From positions 64,377,459 to 64,441,458 of the forward strand of contig NC_065879.2 of assembly GCF_932274485.2 (NCBI RefSeq): DNA of 64,000 nucleotides. The letters are read 5' to 3'. A program made the position numbers and the translations under genes. Below are positions 35,213 to 45,000 of this stretch, in pieces. The DNA comes from Patella vulgata. Its lineage: Eukaryota; Mollusca; Gastropoda; Patellidae. The notes beneath the pieces were generated by a model. It was not told the origin of the DNA, searched no databases, and was given only the letters and a program-made list of their open reading frames with translations. The number at the start of each line of letters is the position of its first letter. Within the stretch, counting starts at the first letter, position 1.

Positions 35213-36310
35213 AGCGGCTGCCAGGCAGGATACGCCCACATTTTCGAGGGATGGATAGAGAACAAGCTAAGAAGAAAGTGATTTATCCTACAATCAAGGG
35301 CCATAATTCAGGAAATTACAATTCGATAGGCGCAAATATCGAAAGGAACCGAGATCTTTGTGTTATAAACTTACGTTTCAAGTTTCAATAAAATCGGATA
35401 AAAATTGTGACCTCTATAGGGTCCAAAACCTTGATATACCATATTTTTACGCTATTTGAGAACGAACGGCGGCCATTTTGTCTGTCAATTTTGGGCCGAT
35501 TTTCACGAAATTCGAACTCAGCCGTCCTTAGGGTGTAACGGTGATATAATATTACGTTTTTTTAAATCGGATAAAAATTATGACCTCTATAGGGTCCACA
35601 AGCTTAAAACCCGATTTTTCGTACAATCAGGGGCCATAATTTAGGAAGTTACGGTCTGATATGTGCAAATATCGAAAGGAACAGAGATATTTGGGTTATA
35701 AACTTACATTTCAAGTTTCAACAAAATCGGATAAAAATTGTGACCTCTATAGGGTCCACAACCTTGATATACCATATTTTTACGCTATTTGAGAACGAAT
35801 GGCGGCCATTTTGTCTGTCAATTTTAGGCCGATTTTCACGAAATTCGAACTCAGCAATCCTTAGGGTGTAATGGTGATATAATAATACGGTCTTTTAAAT
35901 CAGATAAAAAATTATGACCTCTATAGGGTCCACTAGCTAAAAACGCGATTTTTCGTACAATAAGGGGCCATTATTCAGGAAGTTACGGTCCCATATGCGC
36001 GAATATCGAAAGGAACCGAGATCTTTGGGTTATAAACTTACATTTCAAGTTTTAAAAAAATCGGATAAAAATTGTGACCTCTATAGGGTCCACAAGCTAA
36101 AAACGTGATTTTTCGTACAATCAGGGGCCATAAACCATGAAGTTTCGATCCGATACATGCCAATATCGAAAGCAGCCGAGATCTTTTGGGGATTAACATA
36201 TATTTCAAGTTTCGTCAAAATCGGATAAGAATTGTGACCTGTAGAGAGTCCACAAACAATTGTGGACGGACGGACGGACAGGGGCGACGGCATAATACGT
36301 CCACATGAAA
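35213..36310. repeat. Interspersed repeat family R1, about four tandem ~300-bp units
   Basis: Each unit carries 'aaatcggataaaaattgtga', 'cctctatagggtccacaagc', 'gatttttcgtacaatcaggg' and 'atatcgaaaggaaccgagat'. The array ends with GGACGGACGGACAGGGGCGA and 'acgtccacatgaaaa'. It lies exactly where the right arm has lost the membrane/tail exons. Confidence 0.85.
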
Positions 36311-36526
36311 AGTAGTGTTAGGTGTTTGGAAATATGTAAGCATACTCCTGCATTACATCCGCCACTTTGTTTAAAGTTTTTGAAGAAAGTTATCTGCAAG
36401 AGAATTAACAATGATCATAGGTTATACACCAGTAGAACGTTTACAGGGGGCGGGGGAGGGGGGGGGTAAGGGACCAAAAAGAAAACAAGCGTAACAAATA
36501 AAAACAATGAGTGATAGGAGGGAGAA

Positions 36527-36686
36527 ATGAAATGAAATGAAATGGGGTTTAACGTCCTACTGTTCTGCTCCTAACCTGGGCTAATGAAGACGGGCATACG
36601 CCATACAGTGTGCTATGAGGGAAATTTTGCTCGGGCAGCGGCGCTACGGCCTACTCTTATATCGAATTCCAACTGCCAAGGGACAT
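36527..36686 (-). repeat. SINE family A, 3' body fragment
   Basis: It starts 'aatgaaatgaaatggggttt' and stops at 36686, where sequence shared with 51369 onward begins. The head is missing. Confidence 0.75.
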
Positions 36687-37056
36687 TTCAATAAAAGTAT
36701 GGCAATTTTGGTATATATGGAAAATAAAAATATCCAATCTTACTAGAAAAATACTGCATTCCCTTAATAACACCAATGGAACGCATACAGGACAAAAATG
36801 TAAGGGTTTCCCTAATCGGCAGTACGACAATTAGGAATGTCTGTTCGCGTCACGTGAAAGCTAAAACGCTAGCTTTGGTTATACAAAGTTGAATACCGTA
36901 TAGTATGTGTGTGTTACACGAACTGACTGTAAGCTTATAAGGGCTACATTTTTTTTAATACCAAGCATTAATTGTTCAAGTTATTCCAAGATCAGGCAAC
37001 GTTAGGCCCACGGAAAAAAAAATATGCATATGTGGAAACTGGCCAATTAAAAAAGA

Positions 37057-37378
37057 GGAAATGAAATGAAATGGGGTTTAACGTGCTACTGTTCTGCACC
37101 GCACTGGGCTAATGAAGACGGGCATACGCCATACAGTGTGCTATGAGGGAAATTTTGCCCAGACAGCAGCACTACAGCCTACTCTTATATCAAATTCCAT
37201 TTGTCCCATCCAAATGACTAGACAGCTGTCCTTGTCAGACCCTCCATCCTGCATCACTGACAAGGAGGAACCACGCTGAAAAATGTGGATGAACTTTCTC
37301 AGCCAATGCAGGGATTGAACACCTGACCTCCAGGCTAGCGAGCTAGTGCCTTACCCACTTAGCCACCATGACCCCCCA
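37057..37378 (-). repeat. SINE family A, shared with the left arm
   Basis: Same intron position as 4585-4952 and as 52084-52377. It therefore inserted before all the duplications. Confidence 0.85.
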
Positions 37379-37479
37379 TTAAAGAAAGATAGGCAATGAA
37401 ACATACACCCACAGTAACTAGCGGTCGACAAGAATTGTCGCATATTTATTCATTTGTAGGTAAAGGGGGACATTTACAA

Positions 37480-38150
37480 GACCATTTCATACAGATCAAA
37501 TTATAATTTCCATCGTTTGAGGGTCCGAAAGGGTTCTACAAACTGAAACTAGGGCCTTAACTCCCAAGTACATGTAATTTACAGAAATTGTTAAAATTTG
37601 ACAGGATCTTTCATCTTACTAATTTAAATAATGCAGATAAACTTCATACAGATCGGATAATAACTTTTGCTATGAGAGCATTCACAAGGATCAACAAAAT
37701 AAACAAGAGCCATAACTCTTGAAGTAATAAATGGGAAATTTCATACGGATCAGACGATAACTTTTATTGTTCGAAAGTTCACAAGGTTCAACAAAGTGAA
37801 ACAAGGGCCATAACTTTAGACATAATTAACAGAAATTTCTGAAATGCAAAAGGTTTCTTCATTTCACTAATTTAAATGATGCATATAAATTTCATACAGA
37901 TCTGATATATGTAATAAGTTTTATCGTTTCGAAAGTTCACAAGATTCAACAAAGTAAAACAAGGGCCATAACTCTAGAAGTAATGAATAGAAATTGCTGC
38001 TAGTCAACAGGCTTCGATGTTTCACTATTTTAAAGGATGTATATAAATTTCATACAGATAGGATGATAATATTTCTTGTTAGAGCGTTAACAGGATTCTA
38101 TAAAGTGAAACAAGGGCCATTACGTTTAGACATTATTAATGGAAAATGAT
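37480..38150. repeat. Intronic repeat family R2, tandem units
   Basis: Units with 'atttcatacagatcggatga', 'gttcacaaggttcaacaaag' and 'aagggccataactctagaag', about 150-180 bp each. It resumes after the M1 element at 38395-38600. Confidence 0.8.
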
Positions 38151-38154
38151 GAAA

Positions 38155-38394
38155 TTTAAACATACATTATGCAAGAGATAAATCTGCCAATTTCAGGTCT
38201 TTCTTTAGACCCGAAATGTTATCTAAATTATTAAATATACATTAATTAACTGATAATTCAATCGCTAAATTTTCGGTTCAGGGGTTATCAATTTGACTGA
38301 AATTTTCAGCAAATTCCCTTTACATTATCTCGTTTTAACTATTTTAGTGAGAACTGCCAGCTCTTAATCTAATCTCCCATAATGTATCTTTAAA
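38155..38394. repeat. MITE-like repeat, family M1, unfilled copy
   Basis: Ends TTTAAACATACATTATG and CATAATGTATCTTTAAA form a 17-bp inverted repeat with one mismatch. This copy has no LINE at 38286-38291 and so shows the pre-insertion state of 53164-55067. Confidence 0.75.
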
Positions 38395-38699
38395 AGGCTC
38401 TTTCGTTTCATTAATTTAAAGGATGCATACAAATTTCATACAGATTGGATGACCATTTTTGTCATTGTAGCATTCATAAGGTGCAATAACGTGAAACAAT
38501 GGCCATAACGCTAGAAGAAATTAACGGAAATTATTGAAATTAAAAAGGTTTCTTCATCTTAGTGATGTAAACAACATATATCAATTTCAAAACAATCAAA
38601 TGATAAATGTTGTCTGTAGGGTGTTCACAAGAAAGTGTGGACGACGGCAATTACGACCACATTTCCATGTAGGCGCATAAAAAGCTAAAACAAACTTAC

Positions 38700-39011
38700 T
38701 TCCAACTTCTTTCAAGATAACTTGAATTGTAACATTGATTTTTTCATGTACATTATACACCATCCGTATGTACGTTCCATTAATAGTACGATAATTCTCA
38801 AACGATAAATCCTTTGTGTTGATGTATGCGTATTTAGATGTTTCATTGTAAGTAACAAAAGGTGGCTTATCATCATAAGTCTGATTGTTAAAGAACCATT
38901 TATACTGAATCGGCCATGGAGAGTTAGTCTGGGCCATAACAGTCAAATTGACGATATCACCTTTCAATATCTCCTGAACAGCTGGAGGTCTTGATGTAAT
39001 CACAATGGGTT
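38700..39011 (-). CDS. Exon: Ig6-like domain lacking the cysteine pair (copy B)
   Basis: 312 bp, phase 1-1, the partner of 3405-3716. Changes from copy A include KYAYINTKDLSFENYR for KFAYINTEDLSFEDYR. The Val and Arg at the usual Cys positions are shared by all three copies, so this is not a sporadic mutation. Confidence 0.8.
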
Positions 39012-42000
39012 CTTAAAAAGAAAAAAAAACACCTCTATCACATTATTTTTATAGTAATCAAATGCTTGATTGCAATTCATGATAAAAATGGGCAGTGTTT
39101 GATTCAAGATACTGATAGACATCTACCATACCTGATCTGGTGTGAGTAGAATTCCAGTAAATACTTGACATTGAGTCAGGGCAATGTTTTTTTAAGTCAT
39201 GATACCTGGTAAAGTATCAGTAGTAGAATCGGGATTTAATGTAACACAAGAAAGACATCATAGGGATATTTTTTTATTGACTCAGTACATGTTTTGTCTG
39301 ATGAAATTCTCATATTCACTCGATTGTCAATGCTCTTAGCGTTGAAAAAACTGGATACTATCAGGTTTGCATTACCAGCTTGATATTAAAAGGCTAAAAC
39401 TTACCTATGACATCCAGACATCCATCAGCAAATCGAAAACCCTCCGAGTTGGTAACTTTACACTGGAAGCATGTAGTATCATCTGGTTTTACAAGATTTG
39501 TCACCATCAATATCTGTTTATCATTACTGAACACATATTTACCACTGTCAACTAGAATTAGAAGATAAATACAGGTCAAAGGTCATGTAATATGGTCAAA
39601 ATTTTGGGAAACTTGAAATAAGACTAAAATGGGTCTAAAAGCATATTAATATATATGTATTATGAGTATATATTAAGTGATTTACATTCGATATTTAAAT
39701 TTTTTGTTGTAATTTCTAATCAATTATATTCCATGAAATAGGTGAACAGTCAAACTGAACGGCAGATTTTTGTGCCAGCTTAGTCCATTCCACACAGGTT
39801 TTTTTAATAATTAATTTGTCATTTATGAATCCACGATTTTATAGTAGTTCGCCGATCGTTATCTCAACGGGAAAGCAGTTTTATTCAAGTTGACAAAGTT
39901 CATGTCATATAATGATTTCTTTTTTGTACACATTAGGGGCGTCCCCTTAAATCTGTGCCTGCTGACCTATTTCTTCTAGAGTAAGGCATTTTTCAAAATT
40001 ATTTGTTAAACTCCTTGAAAAAACACCAACTCTTTTTACAACAGCTTAAACATTACTATTTTATTTAACTGTATATTCAAATAAGATCCAAGTGAAAATT
40101 TCTGTTTTAACCCACCAGCCAAGACTCCCAAAGAGCTTATGGCTCTTTCATAATGCCAATACTATAGAGTGGTTGAATATGAATTTTTGCATCTTAAGAA
40201 TATTTGAAACTTACATTTATCGTTTGGAATGGGGGCTCCATTTTCAAACCATTCTGGGGGTCCTGGTGGATTCTCCCTTATTACTGATTTTGCTTGACAG
40301 GTCATACTAGCATCTCTTGTTGCTGCAACCGTAATTGACGATAAGGACTTTTCCCAGATAGGACGAGCTGGAATAAATATATGAACAATGTATTGGATGT
40401 TGTGTCACTTAATCCGTTTTATACATTTATATTTTCATGCCCACACCATAGAAAACAAAAGTGTCTCCTTCCCACAACCAAGCGCTCAAACAAATATTTG
40501 AATTGAAATAATTCTTCAAGACCTTTAAGTCGCTTGTAGAAACTAATATTCCTTAAAGATAAATTATTCAAGAGCTTAATTTGCCCATTGCAGGTCTTTC
40601 TTTAGGCCTCACATGTTATATACGAGGAAATTAATGATTAAGACATTTATTAACATAATGGGTACAGGGAGCGGCCATTTTGTCAGGCAGTTTGAATCAA
40701 ATTTCATGAAGCGGTGATACATTTAAACGATTTTTAAAATCGGAAAAAATTGTGAACTCTAGGGTATCCGCAAGCTAAAATCGCGATTCTTAGGTACAAC
40801 CAGGAAATTACAGTCAGATATGCACGAATATCGAAAGGAACCTAGATCTTTGGGATGTAAACACGTTTTCAGTTTCATCAAAAATGTGACCACTAGAGGG
40901 TCGTCCACAACCTTGATATTACATACTTTAACATTATTTGCGTACAAAGAGTGGCCATATTGTTCGGCAGTTACTACCCGATTCGAAATTGGCCGTCATT
41001 ATGGTGTAACGGTGATATATTCAAACGTTTTTTAAATTGAATAAAAATTGTGAACGCAGGGGCTATAATCCAGGAAGTTACGGTCCGATAAACTGGATAA
41101 AAATTTTGACATCAAGAGTGTCCACAAGCTAAAAACGTGATTTATTGTACAATCAGGGACCATAATAAAGTCATGGTCCATAACATGCCAATATCAAAAG
41201 GAACCAAGATCTTTTGGCAATAAACCTATATTTCAAGTTGTGTCAAAATCGGTTACAAATTGTGATCTATAGAGTGTCCACAAAGAAATTGTGGAAGGAC
41301 GGACAGGGGCATCGACAATATACATCCACATGAAAATGTGAGCATATAAAAAAGGTTGCAGAAACTGTCCTAAAGAGTTTTTTTTAAAAGAAACTGTTTA
41401 GAAACCGAAGTTCTGTAATTGTTACTTACATGTGACATTAAGAGCTGTTGTTGCTGTATTTGTTTGAGTATTTGCACCTTCACAAGTGAAAGTTCCTTCG
41501 TCTGACTCCTGGATATTTTTAACTCGTAAAACTTGTCGTGAAGTGTCGATAAATTCATATTTATCAGAGTTACTTGTAATTGCTTGTAACTCATTGTTTT
41601 TCCACGATATAGATGGTATCGGCCTGGAAAACATTTTTCGAGACTTCTGATTAAATCATCTACAAATCTTTTCAAAAACATAAATTTTCAGGGTCCAAAA
41701 CATTAATATTGTTTAAGTCATGTGTTTAGATCATGAGAACATGAAAAGGGGCTATGAAAAATAGCAGAGGTCACCACACCTACCATAAAAATATCATGGA
41801 ATTTAACAAAAACAATAAATATCGTCAAATAATGAAAATTAACAGGGGCCATCAAAGCTAACAGGGGCCATTTAACATGTCAAAGATAACAAGAAATGAA
41901 ACGAAACGAAACAGGATTTAACGTCCTTCTGTTCTGCTATGACTAGGCTAATCAAAACAGGCAAACGCCATACAGTGTGCTATGACGGAAATTTTGCCCA

Positions 42001-45000
42001 GTGTTACGGCATACTCTTATATTGAATTACAACTGGAAATCTTTTATGTGCACTCCCATGTGTACACGGGACCTCAGTTTTTCATCCCACCAGAACGACT
42101 AGACAGATGTCTTTGTCAAGCCCTACACCCTGCACCAATGACAAGTGGACACCATGCCAGAAAATTTTCATAAATTTCCTCGGCGACCTTTAGGTTAGTG
42201 AGCAAGCGTCTTACCCACTTAGCCAACGTGGCTCCCGAAAGATAACACAGGTCATAAAGTGACATCAAATCATCAAAGATAACAGGGGCCAATAACATGA
42301 CATCACAATGTGATATCAAATCATCCAAGATAGCAAGGGCCATAATGTGACATCAAATCAAAGATAACAGGGGCCAAAATATGACCTTAGATCATGAAAA
42401 ATAGCAGGGACCATAATGTGACATCAAATCATGAAGAATAACTTTGTACTTACTTGCCACCAAAGATACATTGTATGTCAACATAATGTCCAATAAGAGC
42501 TTTCTGGTTTGGTTTGCTATATAACACACTGGGTGCTCTATCTGGAATTGCTGGAACACAGAATACAAATAAAAACCTTTAAAAGATTTGTTTCTTCAAG
42601 CAAAATTAGGTCATCTGTTTTGTAGATAATAACAAAGTTTCTCCTAACATATCCTTTGGCAACCTACCTAGATTATGAAATTGGGGTGTAACAGTTATAT
42701 ATTTAAATGCTTGGGTTTTTTTTAAAATTGAATAGAAATTGTGACTTCTAGAGGGACCACAATCTAAAAACATGACACAGTCAGATACGTGCGGATATCA
42801 AAAAGGAACCAAACATACATTTCAAGTTTGTTCAAAATCGGATAAAAATTGTGACCTGTAGAGTTTCCATAAAGAAATTGAGGACGGATGGACAGACAGA
42901 GGGGATGACATTACACGTATATATACGTCCACATGGAAGTGTGGAGGTATAAAAAGAAACCATTTTCCATTAAATCAAATTTTACTGCATAATTATCTTA
43001 TTGGTGTGAAAAGTGTATTTTAAACACTTACGATTTAGTTTCGTAATCTCTAAAATCTTCCCCCTGCCTAAATTAATGGAATTAAGATGACGATTAAAAA
43101 TGGCACATTGATACTTTAATCCACTTAAATCATCAGCTTTTGTTACATAGACGAAATGAAGAGTTCCTGAAAATATATAATAAGATAATAAATTGCAAGA
43201 AATGGTCACTATTATAATAGTCAGGTTGTTAATGATTGGGATAAATGAGACTAAGCATGCCAGCGTTACCTACACATGTTAACCCCTTTCTAGCTTATAT
43301 GTAAATACAGAAATCCTTGAGTTTGTGATGTGGTCACAACAAACAGATGTTTTGTCCTGTAAAAAAGGGGAACAAGCCAACAGTGAGGCTGATGTCCCCC
43401 GCCAAAATCCCAAAATGAATAGAACACACATATTGATTAATTGCAAATTTATTTTTTTCAAAAGTTCTGAGCAATCAGACTGATTACCTATACTAAGTCT
43501 AAGCATAAAATATTCATAATCAAACCCAGTCAAGGTTTTGAAGTCAGAATGAAATTTATCTTATCCCAAAGCATCAACCAATGAAATTGCTTAGCTCTGC
43601 TTAGCTTTAGTGGGAAATGTTAATCATTGAACTTAGTCAAGACATTCGCCTACTGAACATCTACATCAAGTTTAAACATTCTACCTCAATTAAAAGCAGA
43701 GTTGTTATGTTCCAAAGTCTCGACAAATCAAATTGCTTATCGCTACTTAGCCTAAGCAGAAAGTGCTCATTATTGAACTTAGTCAAGGTATTGATATAAT
43801 AAAGCTATACACCAAGTTTCATCAATCAAATTGCTTATCACTCTGCTTACCCTGAGCAGAAAATGCTCATTATCGAACTTAGTCAAGGTATTGATGTAAT
43901 AAAATTATACACCAAGTTTCATCACCATCATTAAAGTTATCGTGTCCCAAAGCATCAACCAATCAAATTGCTTATCTCTGCTTACCCTAAGCCGAAAATG
44001 CTCACCTTCGAACTCCATCAAGGTATTCACCTAATAAAGACCTACACCAAGTTTGAACATTCTACCTCAATTAGGAGAGTTATTGTGTCTCAAAAAGTGT
44101 GACGGAGGACAGATGGACAGACCATTATAAAAGTCCCATAAATATAGAGAGCCAGTTGTTGTTTTTGTGGATGCATTCTGATAGTTCTGCATTTTATAAA
44201 TTTATTATCAAAGCAAACGGCTAAAAATAACATTTGTTTTAAACATTTGAATCCAAAATGGCGGTCTACATGAACAGAAATAACAACTCAAAATTGGATA
44301 AAGTTAGTAGTTCATCAGACAGTTGTATGGATTGGTTGTATCGTGTAAACGCCGCTATCAACAGTTTCATAATAATCTTCGATATATCTTCTGTCTAAAT
44401 CCAATCAAAATGTCCAGGCTTTTCCACAAAAGCTACATGATAATAACAGCTTGATTAGTGGACTAAGGTATGGCCTTGATAGGTATGTTAGTGAAAATAA
44501 AGGGTCACCGTCATTCAGTGGGGCTTAAAATTCACTTTCACCTACATGTAGAGTCACAGTCTGCTGACAATCCATATAGTGTATACAACATTATTTGAAG
44601 TCATGTGATGTTTCAATAAACCACAGTCCACAACATTAGTGTTATAGGGAAACTAACTGGGGAGCTTGTCTGTCAACCTGAACATTCCAAACTAATGGAA
44701 TTACAATCACGGTTACAAATATCTTAGCTATGATACATGTATTAGCATAAACAAGTGGATTATAACACTGTTATCAAGGTGCTTGACGATTTTAGCGACA
44801 TTTGTGACATTTGTATAAGACAGGCATAGTCAAATCAGTGTTACATGTAGCCGTAGCGTTGTCAATAATAATCTTGCTATGTAGTCCCACTTAACATCCT
44901 ATATTAACATGTATACGTACCCTCTGCATCTATAGCTATTCTGTCATCCTGTACAACTTCGCTACTTTCGTCGTCACCTTTATACCATTTAAACTGCCCA

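Larger units (their letters stand above)
36940..39868 (-). repeat. Outer right arm of interrupted inverted duplication
   Basis: Reverse partner of 1-5085. Beyond 39868 the sequence continues into the upstream exons of copy B, so the left partner is cut by the window start and the true arm may be longer. Confidence 0.88.
36687..43230. repeat. Segmental duplication, unit 1 (partner of 51369-59734)
   Basis: Direct-orientation copy of 51369-59734, with offset about 16.67 kb near exon 38700-39011. The distant copy also has the LINE (53300-54957) and an inverted stretch near 51905-52070. Unit 1 holds an extra intron piece at 40480-40630. Confidence 0.88.

Noticed and set aside
36081-36411. Overlapping minus frames in 36081-36411
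   Set aside because: They are readings through the R1 repeat end.
39367-39555. Plus-strand frame opposite the Ig4 exon, seen in three copies
   Set aside because: It is the antisense shadow of the conserved Ig exon.
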